From Legionella sp. (lineage in GTDB: Bacteria > Pseudomonadota > Gammaproteobacteria > Legionellales > Legionellaceae): DNA of 64,000 nucleotides. The stretch is from contig JAUXWR010000371.1 in assembly GCA_030680075.1 (NCBI GenBank), forward strand, positions 62,001 to 126,000. The letters are read 5' to 3'. Each line of letters begins with the position of its first letter. Position 1 is the stretch's first letter. The position numbers were made by a program, and so were the translations under genes. Under the pieces are notes generated by a model. The model did no database searches, was not told the DNA's origin, and saw only the letters and a program-made list of their open reading frames with translations. Below, in pieces: positions 45,495 through 54,917 of the stretch.

Positions 45495-46407
45495 CGCTTT
45501 TTTTTTCTTCATCATTTGCATACCGCGTTGCGCGGGGTTGAATTTTTGTCGTTAACTCTGAAAAAAGCGCCATTCTTGCAGCTGATGTTCTGGATGCAGA
45601 GGAAGGTGTCTGAGTTACAGGTGGGGGTGGTATCGGTAATGGACGACTCGGAGGTTTGCCTTCTAATGAGGGAGAAGAATTCCCCGCTATCTCTTGCATT
45701 ATACCGGGCATATCTGAATGATTTCCAGGAACCGGAGGCTCGGGTGGGGGATAATTAGGCATGAATACTGGTGAGACATTGTTTTCCAAGGACTCATCAA
45801 GTATTGGAGAATTGTCTAATGGTAATGCGGAGTGAGAAATAACCGTGAGTCCCATGACCTCATTAAGTTCCAGGAGTTTCGCCTTGGCTTTTTCCAGACA
45901 TTCTCCCTGGGGATGAACAAGTGCCTGATGACGAAGTTGATTTCTTAGCGCTTCATTTTCTGCACGTAATTGTTCTTTTTCAATACGCTCAGCATTCAGC
46001 TGCACGTTATGTACTTTTTGCATATTGTGAATTATTGCATCCATGCTGTTGATTAAATCTAATTGAGGTCTTTTTTTAGAATCGGGATCTATGTAAATAC
46101 CTTTTGTGATAATGGTGTCAGGGATTATTTTTCGTTCTATACAATTGAGAAGAAACTCTTTGCAGCTGTTTGAAAAAGAGGGGTCGCTGTCCTTCAATAG
46201 CACTGCTGACTTGCTTAATTCATTAATATACTTTTCATCGCAGAGTAGTTCGTCATCTTTCTCATAACTTATTACGTCTACACAGGCCCTTAGTAGGTCG
46301 TTAATAGGTTCAAAATCTGTGTCTTTCCATGATAGCCTGGAAGTGTAACCCTTATACTTTTGTGTTAGCTGAGAAAATTCTTCAATAAATTCATTGGATA
46401 GTGGCAT
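45478..46407 (-). CDS. WASP-like proline-rich protein, frame closed by an A9 tract
   Basis: The annotated frame gives 309 residues from ATG 46407, which has AAGGAGA seven bases upstream. Residues 1-118 are helical and unfamiliar; 122-162 form a coiled coil (RIEKEQLRAENEALRNQL); 220-263 are proline-rich (PPPEPPVP, RPLPIPPPPV); 275-296 (AARMALFSELTTKIQPRAT) fit an actin-binding WH2 motif. The frame then crosses nine A (T at 45498-45506) and stops six codons later. In the shifted frame a WASP-type connector and acidic tail follow. It may be a host-directed actin nucleation factor. No export signal for the general pathway is seen. Function is inferred from domain order. Confidence 0.6.
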   Translation of the reverse strand: MPLSNEFIEEFSQLTQKYKGYTSRLSWKDTDFEPINDLLRACVDVISYEKDDELLCDEKYINELSKSAVLLKDSDPSFSNSCKEFLLNCIERKIIPDTIITKGIYIDPDSKKRPQLDLINSMDAIIHNMQKVHNVQLNAERIEKEQLRAENEALRNQLRHQALVHPQGECLEKAKAKLLELNEVMGLTVISHSALPLDNSPILDESLENNVSPVFMPNYPPPEPPVPGNHSDMPGIMQEIAGNSSPSLEGKPPSRPLPIPPPPVTQTPSSASRTSAARMALFSELTTKIQPRATRYANDEEKKSVPHQS

Positions 46408-46593
46408 CCATCTCTCCTTGTATTGCAACTATAGCCATTTAATAACAACCACAGTGTGCAGTCAATGACGTAATATGCTGATTTATATTCATAAAAGATG
46501 TTATTTTGAAATTTTTGTCAAATCGTAAGTTCTGTCGCATATGATTGGGCCTGTGGCTGTAATCGAAATTTTTTTAAATCAGGCTTCCGAGAG

Positions 46594-46708
46594 GAAGTGA
46601 GGTTGGGTAAACAGGCTTGTAAAACGCGCTTTCGCCATCCCTGGCACGCTCTCGAAAAACATCGTGTTTTTCAAAGGTTTTACAAGCCTGTTTACCCAAC
46701 CTCACTTC
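46594..46708. repeat. Large palindromic element with 32-base perfect arms
   Basis: Bases 46594-46625 are the exact reverse complement of 46677-46708. The 51-base centre has a second hairpin, GAAAAACA and TGTTTTTC around TCG. It would fold into a long cruciform or RNA stem. It looks like a small non-autonomous mobile element; no target duplication was identified. Confidence 0.85.
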
Positions 46709-46779
46709 TTGAACCTCAAACTGAATTCAAGATCATAAACCGTGCTAAGAGCACAATTTTTAAATCTTAGGAAAAAATG

Positions 46780-46815
46780 CCGTCTTTGCGAACAAAGTGA
46801 AGCAATCCAGTGGTC
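46780..46815. repeat. Dispersed repeat, CGTCTTTGCGA family (half copy)
   Basis: ccgtctttgcgaac then gaagcaatccagtgg repeats the left arm of 7401-7500. Confidence 0.65.
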
Positions 46816-46861
46816 TTAAAAATGCTAATGAGTTATTAGCTCAACGCCCTGCGATCTCGAA

Positions 46862-47458
46862 TTACCTTCTCGTCTTCATCCAACCTGCAATACTCAACCG
46901 CATCTCTGAGGTTTTAGAGACCTCATGCGGCAGATCGCTGCTAAAACAGACAAGGCGGTTAGAAGAGGGGAGAATGTTGGTTAAGACCTTATCATCCTTA
47001 TCATAAAGGGTTAATTGACCACCAAAAGACGCCTGCCAATCTTCATTAAGATAATACACACAAGAAATCCGCCGATCTTGCTTGTTACTGAATTGATCAA
47101 TATGCTTTTTATAAAATGACTCAGGCTGATACAAGGCAAAATGCGTTTCAAATTCAACAAGCCCTAAAAATAATTGCTCATTAAGAGAAGAAGATAGCGC
47201 CTTCATGGCAGTAAAATAGGCCTGTATAGCAGGATTTTCTGCGCCTTCATCCAGCCAATGAATTTTATCTCGCCGGATGGTTTGATTAGTACTGACATTT
47301 TGCTGACTGCCGATTTTGGCCGTCTGAAATTGATTATCTTCTATTAGTTGAAGAGCACACTGACGCAACCCCTTAACAGTTTCATCCGTTAAAAAATTAT
47401 CAACAACATGAAACCCGCGATTGTAAATCGCATCCACTATTTCTTCGTTACACACCAT
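46862..47458 (-). CDS. 2-oxoglutarate/Fe(II) oxygenase (prolyl hydroxylase-like)
   Basis: A 198-residue protein of the P4H/SM-20-like 2OG-Fe(II) superfamily. Iron ligands: KKHIDQF (HxD, near residue 117) and LPHEV; the 2-oxoglutarate Arg is in MRLSIAGWMK. FHVVDNFL and YYLNEDW are typical. The substrate is unknown; homologues hydroxylate ribosomal or other proteins. It ends six bases before the metallopeptidase on the same strand. Confidence 0.85.
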   Translation of the reverse strand: MVCNEEIVDAIYNRGFHVVDNFLTDETVKGLRQCALQLIEDNQFQTAKIGSQQNVSTNQTIRRDKIHWLDEGAENPAIQAYFTAMKALSSSLNEQLFLGLVEFETHFALYQPESFYKKHIDQFSNKQDRRISCVYYLNEDWQASFGGQLTLYDKDDKVLTNILPSSNRLVCFSSDLPHEVSKTSEMRLSIAGWMKTRR

Positions 47459-47463
47459 TTACA

Positions 47464-48192
47464 TCAACACTCGATTAATTCCCCCCGATTGTACTTCCGT
47501 TTAGACCGTGGTTCCAACAGATTTTGACGCACTTGCCAATCAGGCATAAATTTAGTCATCAGGGCATAAAAGCGCGCATTGTGGCTTGCTTCCAATAAAT
47601 GAACTAATTCGTGCACTAATACATATTCGATACAAACAAGCGGTTTTTTAATTAAATTAAGACTTAACCAAATGCGCCTCGCGCGTGTATTACATGAACC
47701 CCAGCGTGTTTTCATGAGTTTTACACCAAAATTGGCTACTTTCACGCCTATAACAGGCTCCCATTTAGCAATTAACTCAGGTAATAAGGCGATAAACTGT
47801 CGTCGATACCAGGTATTTATCAAGAGGAATTTGGTATTTGCCGATGTATCAGCGGGTAGCAGGCAATGTAGCTCCTCACCCTCCATAATAATACGAGAAC
47901 GCTTATGACCTGCGTGAAGGTTAAGGGTAAGGGTTCTGCCGAGAAAGGGAATAGAATCGCCAGATTCAAGGGAAGCGGGTAATTGGGGTTGTAAGAGAAA
48001 ACGTGCCCGTTGTGCAAAAATCCATTCTTTTTTAGCGTCGAGTTGATGCTTTATGATATCAAGGTTTGCACGCAGTGGAACGCTAACGATCACTTGAGCA
48101 TCAGGGGGTTTTATGCGCACGTACATATTTTTTATGGGTTTTCGGATAATTTGAATTATCAGAAAACCTATTTTTAACTCTGTATTTTTCAT
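47464..48192 (-). CDS. M48-like metallopeptidase (YgjP/DUF45)
   Basis: A 242-residue cytoplasmic protein with the zinc motif HELVHLLEASHNARFYALM near residue 190 and the family blocks KKEWIFAQRARF, WGSCNTRARRIWLSLNL and ELIAKWEPVIGV. Such proteins are annotated as DUF45 or SprT-like peptidases; the function is unclear. Possibly co-transcribed with the downstream oxygenase. Confidence 0.85.
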   Translation of the reverse strand: MKNTELKIGFLIIQIIRKPIKNMYVRIKPPDAQVIVSVPLRANLDIIKHQLDAKKEWIFAQRARFLLQPQLPASLESGDSIPFLGRTLTLNLHAGHKRSRIIMEGEELHCLLPADTSANTKFLLINTWYRRQFIALLPELIAKWEPVIGVKVANFGVKLMKTRWGSCNTRARRIWLSLNLIKKPLVCIEYVLVHELVHLLEASHNARFYALMTKFMPDWQVRQNLLEPRSKRKYNRGELIEC

Positions 48193-48228
48193 GTGCCTAT
48201 TATGACATAGGACATGCCAAAACTATAT

Positions 48229-48507
48229 TTATCGCTCCGCGGGAATACAAGGGCTATCCACATATTCACCATTTATTTTAAGAACCATATTTACGCTACG
48301 ACGATGATAACGAGACAATACATCATATTGTGCCTTGGTAACATACCCATAACTGCTACCACAATAGACCAATGATGACGCATGATAAGAAGGGCGAACT
48401 TGTAGAGGAATATCGCAATCCCAACGAAAACGTGTCAAGTCGCAATTGGCAAATGCCACGACTGGTAGCAATATGGATAAAATAAGGGCTATACTCAGCT
48501 TTTTCAT
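48229..48507 (-). CDS. Small secreted cysteine-containing protein
   Basis: From ATG 48507 the product is 92 residues: signal peptide ending AFA, then a mature domain with four Cys ([24 protein letters not shown]) that could form two disulfides. Longer starts lack the signal pattern. No family recognised. Confidence 0.7.
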   Translation of the reverse strand: MKKLSIALILSILLPVVAFANCDLTRFRWDCDIPLQVRPSYHASSLVYCGSSYGYVTKAQYDVLSRYHRRSVNMVLKINGEYVDSPCIPAER

Positions 48508-48633
48508 AGAGTTTTTCTCAAATGGTATATAGCGAGTTATCGACATCGTGAAAAAACTCTTTAGGGTGAGTTCCACAATATTATTTTACTCTTTACCCCG
48601 GATAAAGATAATCGTGCAACGAACGGAGACTAT

Positions 48634-49665
48634 ATGACAACCCAAGAGATGACAACCGAAGAGATGACTACCCAAGAGTATTTGATGTTGTTGAGAGAGG
48701 GTGATTATAACCATGTATTTGAGTGGCGTGATGCCTTACTCAAACGTTACTCACCGGAAAAATGCTTTCTCGAGACAGATGTATGGATTCCTTTAATGGC
48801 TTATGAGCTCATTAATAATGGGTTCACCATAGAGGATGACTATCCTCATATTGAAATTTTAAATGCAAAACTGGACTCTCCCATGCAGTTTTCTGATGGG
48901 CTGGATTATTACTGGATTCTTTTCATTAGTGCTGCGCTGCAATGTTATGTATTTGCTGATAATAACTTATTGCCTTTTTATCAGACTGAAGAAAATCTGG
49001 ATCTCAATGCTATTTCCGAGTGGATGGCACGAGACAATGGCGTCTTGACTGAGGCTCAAAATAGTGGGGCGTTGAGTGAAAAACGGAATTTACTAATGGA
49101 AAGATCGGCTCAATATCAACAAGTTTTTGATGGAGATAGTGCTTTAGTTGAGGTTAATAAGAGCGGAGCCTTGCAGGAAAAAGAGCCCCAATATCAAGAA
49201 GACATGAACCAGATCGCTCTGTATCAAATTAACTGTACAGATTATAGAGATTTTCTGTTGAAATTATCTAAACCGGAAGACGGCCTGTTACCCATCCGAT
49301 TGGGTGTAATTAACGCGCTACACGACTATTTGCATAAAGAATCTATCGAAAAAACACCTTTGTTTTCTAAAATACTCTCTAGCTATTTAAAACAAATCAG
49401 AGCTTTGCAACCTTTAGACGGGGAAGAAGGCTATTTATCAAACTTTGAGCCAAAATCTCTGTCTTTTCCAAGAGCTATAATACAAAAATGTTATGAAGCA
49501 TCGACTCAAACCTTTCGATTTTTTGCGGCTGGAATACTCAATACGTTAATACCTATACCAACGCAGGGGAATGCTTTAATCGCCCCGGAGCCGGTCATTC
49601 CAAATCCAGACAAGAATGAGGATGACTCGTCAAAATTAAACAATGATTTGAAAATTAAACAATGA
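48634..49665 (+). CDS. Large unknown protein, effector-like
   Basis: 343 residues, no signal peptide or clear membrane domain. The first 15 residues come from three copies of a 15-base unit (atgacaacccaagag with small changes), so three ATGs are in frame and start choice is open. A second internal repeat appears around residues 148 and 183 (SGALSEK, SGALQEK). Hydrophobic patches occur near 85-100 and 295-310. It is acidic with a Pro/Asp/Lys-rich tail. I recognise no domain; its build fits a type IV effector. Its end overlaps ogt by 11 bases. Confidence 0.55.
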   Translation: MTTQEMTTEEMTTQEYLMLLREGDYNHVFEWRDALLKRYSPEKCFLETDVWIPLMAYELINNGFTIEDDYPHIEILNAKLDSPMQFSDGLDYYWILFISAALQCYVFADNNLLPFYQTEENLDLNAISEWMARDNGVLTEAQNSGALSEKRNLLMERSAQYQQVFDGDSALVEVNKSGALQEKEPQYQEDMNQIALYQINCTDYRDFLLKLSKPEDGLLPIRLGVINALHDYLHKESIEKTPLFSKILSSYLKQIRALQPLDGEEGYLSNFEPKSLSFPRAIIQKCYEASTQTFRFFAAGILNTLIPIPTQGNALIAPEPVIPNPDKNEDDSSKLNNDLKIKQ

Positions 49666-50116
49666 CTTGTTCGTGGTTTAAAAGGCTTGTTTTGTAACAC
49701 AGGGCATCAGCCCGTCCCATGTAGCCGCCTTGGCTGGTTTTTCCGACCACTCGATGGCAGGGAATGAATAATGCCAGTGGATTTTTTTTACAAGCTTGCC
49801 CTATAGCGCGAGGGCTTGACTGCAACGTTTGGGCAAGTTCACCATACGTCACTGTACGTCCCACGGGAATAACTAAAAGTGCATTCCACACACGTTGCTG
49901 GTAAACGGAGCCTTGTGGTTTTAAAGGGAGCTGAAATCGATGATGGCAATTGTTAAAATAATTGTCGAGTTCGGATTCAATTAATTGAGACTGCTTCGTT
50001 GCGGGATGCGTTGAAGACACGGGCTTGTCAGTGAAAATACAGCGGTAAATATAATGCTCATCGAACGCCATATTAAGCCACCCAAAGGGAGTATTGAAGG
50101 CTGTTTCGATGAGCAT
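49655..50116 (-). CDS. ogt: Methylated-DNA-protein-cysteine methyltransferase
   Basis: A 153-residue repair protein that removes O6-methyl groups from guanine. The alkyl-acceptor motif is IPCHRVVG near residue 126; QQRVWNALLVIPVGRTVTYGELA and RAIGQACKKNPLALF are the helix-turn-helix region. It follows rplS on the same strand with a six-base gap. Confidence 0.93.
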   Translation of the reverse strand: MLIETAFNTPFGWLNMAFDEHYIYRCIFTDKPVSSTHPATKQSQLIESELDNYFNNCHHRFQLPLKPQGSVYQQRVWNALLVIPVGRTVTYGELAQTLQSSPRAIGQACKKNPLALFIPCHRVVGKTSQGGYMGRADALCYKTSLLNHEQVIV

Positions 50117-50122
50117 TTTGAA

Positions 50123-50488
50123 TTAACTTTCTTTTTTAACAGCTAATTTTTCTTTGATACGTGCAGCACGGCCAGCCAGGTCACGCAGGTAGTACAATTT
50201 AGCACGACGAACATCACCACGACGTTTCACCGTAATACTGTCAACAATCGGGCTGTAGGTTTGAAAAACACGCTCAACACCAACGTTATGAGATATTTTT
50301 CGGACAGTGAAGGCTGAATTCAAGCCGCGATTTCTTTTGGCAATAACAATCCCTTCAAACGCCTGCAAGCGCTCACGTGTACCTTCTTTTACTTTTACCT
50401 GAACGATAACGGTATCCCCTGGGTTAAACTCAGGAATGGTTTTACCTTGCATTTGTTCGGCATTCAATTGGTCAATAATGTTAGTCAT
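50123..50488 (-). CDS. rplS: Ribosomal protein L19
   Basis: A 121-residue 50S protein: [41 protein letters not shown] and [19 protein letters not shown] region with [19 protein letters not shown] at the end. The ATG overlaps the trmD stop. Last member of rpsP-rimM-trmD-rplS. Confidence 0.98.
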   Translation of the reverse strand: MTNIIDQLNAEQMQGKTIPEFNPGDTVIVQVKVKEGTRERLQAFEGIVIAKRNRGLNSAFTVRKISHNVGVERVFQTYSPIVDSITVKRRGDVRRAKLYYLRDLAGRAARIKEKLAVKKES

Positions 50489-51282
50489 GGATCACTCCTC
50501 AAATTGGCATCCCTTTCACAGGAAACACCGTGTTCGCGTTTAAACTCGACAAGTAATTGCTTGTCTAAATCACTTAATTCTATATTTTCCAGTAAAACCG
50601 GGCGTTTAAGCCAGGTATTTCCGAGAGCCTGCTTTCGTCGCCAGCGCTCAATATCTCGATGGTTGCCCCCCAGTAAAACAGGAGGAACGCCAAGTCCATT
50701 TATGGTTGCCGGCCTGGTGTAATGCGGGCAATCCAGAATACCGTTCATGAAAGAGTCTTGTTCGGCAGAACCCACATGACCCAAACTTCCGGGTAACAAT
50801 CTTAAAATGGCATCAATAAAAACCATGGCGGCTAACTCGCCACCACTTAAAACAAAGTCGCCGATTGACCACTCTTCATCGATATGATGTTGAATAATCC
50901 GCTCGTCGATTCCTTCATACCGCCCGGCAACAAAAAGTAAAGGCTGCTTTTCTTTAGCAACCTGATTTAAATCTTCTTGCCTGATTACTTTGCCCTGTGG
51001 GCTCAAATAAATCGTTTTGCAGGATGCGGGCATTATGCTTTTGGCATGTGAAATAGCGCCAGCTAATGGCTCATACATCATCACCATTCCGGGCCCACCG
51101 CCATAAGGCTTATCATCTACCTGACGATATGGCCTTAAAGACCAGTCACGCGGATTCCAATGATCAATTTTTGCCAGCCCCTGCTCAATCGCACGGCCTG
51201 TTACACCAAACTGCAGTCCGCTAAACACCTCAGGTATCAAGCTTATTACCCCGAGATGTAACACCGAATTAAAAATCCGCAT
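50485..51282 (-). CDS. trmD: tRNA (guanine-N1)-methyltransferase
   Basis: A 265-residue enzyme that methylates G37 of tRNAs. The trefoil-knot motifs [32 protein letters not shown] and [23 protein letters not shown] are present. Start at ATG 51282, which gives the usual [12 protein letters not shown] beginning; upstream residues belong to rimM. Overlaps rimM by 14 bases. Confidence 0.97.
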   Translation of the reverse strand: MRIFNSVLHLGVISLIPEVFSGLQFGVTGRAIEQGLAKIDHWNPRDWSLRPYRQVDDKPYGGGPGMVMMYEPLAGAISHAKSIMPASCKTIYLSPQGKVIRQEDLNQVAKEKQPLLFVAGRYEGIDERIIQHHIDEEWSIGDFVLSGGELAAMVFIDAILRLLPGSLGHVGSAEQDSFMNGILDCPHYTRPATINGLGVPPVLLGGNHRDIERWRRKQALGNTWLKRPVLLENIELSDLDKQLLVEFKREHGVSCERDANLRSDP

Positions 51283-51778
51283 CCCAGTCAACAGTAATAC
51301 AACGCTGACTGAGGTTAACATCAATAACAGAGCGACCAGGCAAATAAGGAATCAACTGACGCTTTTTACCTTCCACCACTAGCACATCATTAGAGCCTGT
51401 AGGAAGTATCTCCACAACCTCTCCTAGTGCGTCTCCTTGCTGATTGACGACTTGCATGCCGACCAGTTGATGCCAGTAAAATTCGCCGGCTGCGAGCTCT
51501 GGTAGTTGCTCTCTGTTGACGCCAATTTCGATATTGGTCAAGCTCGCTACCTGCTCGCGCTCATCAAAGCCTTCAACCTGAACAAGTATGTGCTTATCGT
51601 TAACTTCAACGCGTGAGAGCTTCAGAGGTTGCCAGTGATTGCCCATTAATGCATGCCACTGGGTGTAGCGCAGAATATTATCGCGAGGCTCTGTATAAGA
51701 ATGAATCGTAATGAAACCCTTAATACCATGTACCCGACCAAAACGTCCAACAACAATCCAGTTAACAGCGTTATCCAC
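51269..51778 (-). CDS. rimM: Ribosome maturation factor RimM
   Basis: A 169-residue 16S processing factor: VVGRFGRVHGIKGFITIHS, GEFYWHQLVGMQVVNQQG, GSNDVLVVEGKKRQLIPY, and the tail VDWDADF. I start at GTG 51778 behind AGGA, immediately after rpsP; no ATG is available. Confidence 0.94.
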   Translation of the reverse strand: MDNAVNWIVVGRFGRVHGIKGFITIHSYTEPRDNILRYTQWHALMGNHWQPLKLSRVEVNDKHILVQVEGFDEREQVASLTNIEIGVNREQLPELAAGEFYWHQLVGMQVVNQQGDALGEVVEILPTGSNDVLVVEGKKRQLIPYLPGRSVIDVNLSQRCITVDWDADF

Positions 51779-51779
51779 G

Positions 51780-52040
51780 TTATCCTGCGATATCTGTATT
51801 TTGATATTTCTTAACCAGTGCACTAACGCGGTCAGACAATTGAGCACCAAGACCTTGCCAATGGGTAACTTTATCCATTTCTATGTGCAGGGGGATTTCC
51901 TGGCCACGCGCAACGGGATTGTAATAACCAATTCGCTCAATATAGTTACCGCCATCACGACGCTTACGGCTATCTGTAACAACCATGTGATAAAATGGAC
52001 GCTTTTTGGCGCCAGCTCTTGATAAACGTATAACGACCAT
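51780..52040 (-). CDS. rpsP: Ribosomal protein S16
   Basis: An 86-residue 30S protein starting [21 protein letters not shown], with YNPVA and [14 protein letters not shown] second ATG directly upstream is possible (GAGGAAA precedes both). Heads the operon. Confidence 0.97.
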   Translation of the reverse strand: MVVIRLSRAGAKKRPFYHMVVTDSRKRRDGGNYIERIGYYNPVARGQEIPLHIEMDKVTHWQGLGAQLSDRVSALVKKYQNTDIAG

Positions 52041-52142
52041 CATTTTCCTCTTTAAGAGTGGTTACGTAAAAATGCCGTGTATTGTACGAAAATTAACTCG
52101 GCATTGGAAGAGTTCCGTTCAATTATTTATAACACCCCGATA

Positions 52143-53519
52143 TTATTTAAAATCATCCGGGAGTATACCCTTTAAACCAGTCATTCCACCCATGCCGCGC
52201 ATCATTTGTTTAATGCCGCCGGGTTTCGTGAATTTTTTCATCATTTTTTGCATTTGTTCGTATTGTTTCAACAAACGGTTTACATCTTGTATCTGAGTGC
52301 CTGAGCCATGCGCAATGCGCTTTTTACGAGAGCCGACAATAATTTTGGGAATACGGCGCTCTTTGGGCGTCATGGAGTTAATTATCGCGACAGTTTGAGC
52401 CATGGCCTTATCGTTAATCTGACTCATGGCCTGCTGAGGCAATTGACTCATTCCAGGCAGTTTGCTCATCATACCAGCAATACCGCCCATATTATTCATT
52501 TGCAGTAACTGTTGTTTGAAATCTTCCAGATCAAAGCCTTTGCCTTTCTTTATTTTGGTAGCCAGTTTTTCGCTGGCTTGTTTATCGGCTTTGCGCTCAA
52601 CTTCTTCAATTAAGGTGAGAATATCGCCCATGCCCAGTATGCGAGAGGCAATTCGGTCAGGGTGAAATGGTTCCAGCGCATCAATTTTTTCGCCACTACC
52701 GATGAATTTGATAGGCTGCCCGGTAATCTGTTTAACGGAAAGAGCCGCACCACCTCGGGCATCACCGTCGGTCTTTGTTAAAATAACACCGGTTAATGGC
52801 AAGGCTTCATGAAAGGCTTTAGCGGTGTTGGCTGCGTCTTGACCTGTCATGCTGTCTACGACAAACAAGGTTTCCACGGGATTAATGGCGTGATGCAAGG
52901 CTTTAATTTCAGCCATCATTTCGTTATCAATGTGCAAACGACCAGCGGTGTCGAAAATTACCACATCCATGTATTGTTTTTTAGCACTAATTAATGCTTT
53001 TTCAGCAATCGCGAGAGGTTTTTCATGCGGTTCGGCAGGAAAAAATGCCACGTCAATTTGGGCGGCCAATAATTTTAACTGCTCAATGGCCGCAGGACGA
53101 TATACGTCAACACTCACCAGCATTACTTTTTTATGTTCAGTTTCTTTAAGATAGCGCGCTAATTTTGCAGTACTTGTCGTTTTACCCGAGCCTTGTAAAC
53201 CAGCCATTAAGAATATGGCAGGCGGTTGGGTTTTGAAATCGAGTTCCGCTCGCGTATCCCCAAGAATATGCACGAGCCGGTCATGAATGATTTTAACTAA
53301 TGCCTGATCAGGTTTTAGATTGCTTGCTACTTCCTGACCTAAAGCTTCCTCTTTGATGTGCTCAATAAGCGCTTTAACCACTGGCAGGGCAACATCAGCT
53401 TCAAGCAGCGATAGACGCACCTCTCGCAAGGCTTGTTGCATATTTTCTTCGCTAAAGCGGCTCTGGCCGCTGAGGGATTTAAAAGTACGGGTCAGCCGTT
53501 CGGTTAAATTTTCAAACAT
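52143..53519 (-). CDS. ffh: Signal recognition particle protein Ffh
   Basis: A 458-residue GTPase that targets nascent membrane proteins. N, G and M domains in order: GLQGSGKTTSTAKLA (G1) near residue 108, DTAGR and TKTDGDARGGAAL in the G domain, then the methionine-rich M domain (MMSKLPGMSQLPQQAM, MQKMMKKF, MRGMGGM). It stands alone, upstream of the rpsP operon. Confidence 0.97.
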   Translation of the reverse strand: MFENLTERLTRTFKSLSGQSRFSEENMQQALREVRLSLLEADVALPVVKALIEHIKEEALGQEVASNLKPDQALVKIIHDRLVHILGDTRAELDFKTQPPAIFLMAGLQGSGKTTSTAKLARYLKETEHKKVMLVSVDVYRPAAIEQLKLLAAQIDVAFFPAEPHEKPLAIAEKALISAKKQYMDVVIFDTAGRLHIDNEMMAEIKALHHAINPVETLFVVDSMTGQDAANTAKAFHEALPLTGVILTKTDGDARGGAALSVKQITGQPIKFIGSGEKIDALEPFHPDRIASRILGMGDILTLIEEVERKADKQASEKLATKIKKGKGFDLEDFKQQLLQMNNMGGIAGMMSKLPGMSQLPQQAMSQINDKAMAQTVAIINSMTPKERRIPKIIVGSRKKRIAHGSGTQIQDVNRLLKQYEQMQKMMKKFTKPGGIKQMMRGMGGMTGLKGILPDDFK

Positions 53520-53651
53520 GAGGAAATTACCTGTCGAAAAAAGGGTGATTGTAGCACTGTTTCCTTAAAAACCGAATCTCTAACATCCTGTGTTTCATCG
53601 TGGTTTTTGTTATGATGCCAATTTACCCGATTATTGTTAAGGAAAACGAGC

Positions 53652-54917
53652 GTGCAGTTTTCATTACCCTTATTATTTTTTATTTTAGTGTGCCTGATTG
53701 TGGTCTCAGGTTTTTTTTCAGGTTCCGAAATAGGAATGATGTCGTTAAATCGATATCGGCTCCGCCACCTGGTTAAGAAAAATAATAAGCAGGCCATTCG
53801 GGTTAATAATCTTCTGCAACGACCCGATAAATTACTGAGTGTAATTCTCATTGGAAATACCCTTGCGAATATTATAGCGTCGACAGTTGCAACACTATTG
53901 GGTCAGCGTTTGTATGGCACTGCCGGCGTCGCCATTGCAACTATTGTGCTTTCTTTAGTTATCCTTGTCCTATCAGAAATGGCCCCAAAAACTTTAGCCG
54001 CAATGCACCCGCAACAGGTGGCTTTTGCTGCATCATTACCCCTTAAATTTATGCAAAATCTCATGGCGCCTCTGGTTTTGGTTGTCAGTTGGATTACGAA
54101 TGGTATTTTGCGGTTATTGGGAGTCACTCTTGATAATGCGCAGCGAGAAGCTTTAACGGCAGACGAGTTGCGCTCAGTTGTTAATGAGACTGGCGGGCTT
54201 TTGCCCATTGAGCATAAAAGCATGCTGATAGGGTTACTTGATCTGGAACAGGTAACGGTCGAAGATATTATGATCCCGACGGCAGATATTGTTGGTATTG
54301 ATTTGGATAAGCCATGGCAAGAAATTATTGATCAGCTGGAAACAGCTCAGCATACTCGCCTACCCCTTTATCGTGGCAGCATTGATCATCTTGTAGGGAT
54401 GGTTCATGTTCGAAGCGTGCTTAATCTTGTTCTGGTAGATGAGTTGAATAAGGATAATTTACTTAAAATCGCTGATGCGCCGTATTTCATTCCTGAAGCC
54501 ACCACATTAAATCTGCAAATATTAAATTTCCAGAAAGTAAAAAAGCGAAGCTGTTTTGTAGTGGATGAGTATGGTGATTTGCAAGGTTTAGTCACGTTAG
54601 AAGATATTTTAGAAGAAGTCGTTGGTGAGTTCACTACTGACATTGCGGCACTCAGCAAGGATATAACCCAACAAGAAGATGGCTCGGTGATTGTCGATGC
54701 CAGTATCACGCTCAGGCAATTGGCGCGCTTGCTTGGCTGGAACCTGCCTGTTTTAGGCCCCCGTACATTGAGTGGGCTTATTATAGAATACCTGGGGTAT
54801 ATTCCGCCCGCCGAGTGTTGTCTGGCCATTGAAACTTATCAAATAGAAATATTAAAGGTAAGTGATAATATGGTAAAAACCGTGCGTATGCGAAAAGTCG
54901 CCACCATAAAGAAATGA
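53652..54917 (+). CDS. CorB/CorC-type CNNM membrane protein with CBS domains
   Basis: A 421-residue protein. A DUF21 region of four membrane spans (residues 5-180, SGFFSGSEIGMMSLNRYR and NTLANIIAS) is followed by two CBS domains (VTVEDIMIPTADIVG, FQKVKKRSCFVVDEYGDLQGLVTLEDILEEVVG) and a CorC_HlyC tail. YfjD-like; implicated in magnesium or cobalt efflux. Start at GTG 53652 behind AAGGA. Confidence 0.92.
   Translation: MQFSLPLLFFILVCLIVVSGFFSGSEIGMMSLNRYRLRHLVKKNNKQAIRVNNLLQRPDKLLSVILIGNTLANIIASTVATLLGQRLYGTAGVAIATIVLSLVILVLSEMAPKTLAAMHPQQVAFAASLPLKFMQNLMAPLVLVVSWITNGILRLLGVTLDNAQREALTADELRSVVNETGGLLPIEHKSMLIGLLDLEQVTVEDIMIPTADIVGIDLDKPWQEIIDQLETAQHTRLPLYRGSIDHLVGMVHVRSVLNLVLVDELNKDNLLKIADAPYFIPEATTLNLQILNFQKVKKRSCFVVDEYGDLQGLVTLEDILEEVVGEFTTDIAALSKDITQQEDGSVIVDASITLRQLARLLGWNLPVLGPRTLSGLIIEYLGYIPPAECCLAIETYQIEILKVSDNMVKTVRMRKVATIKK

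Larger units (their letters stand above)
46408..46861. other. Intergenic region with palindrome and repeat
   Basis: This gap of about 450 bases holds a 32-base perfect inverted repeat at 46594-46708, a short GTGCT/AGCAC hairpin followed by T at 46742-46760, and a repeat at 46780-46815. No gene is recognised. Confidence 0.6.

Noticed and set aside
45282..45758. Plus-strand 158-residue frame over the tail of the WASP-like gene
   Set aside because: It is the antisense shadow of the proline-rich and acidic region; no ribosome site and no family pattern.
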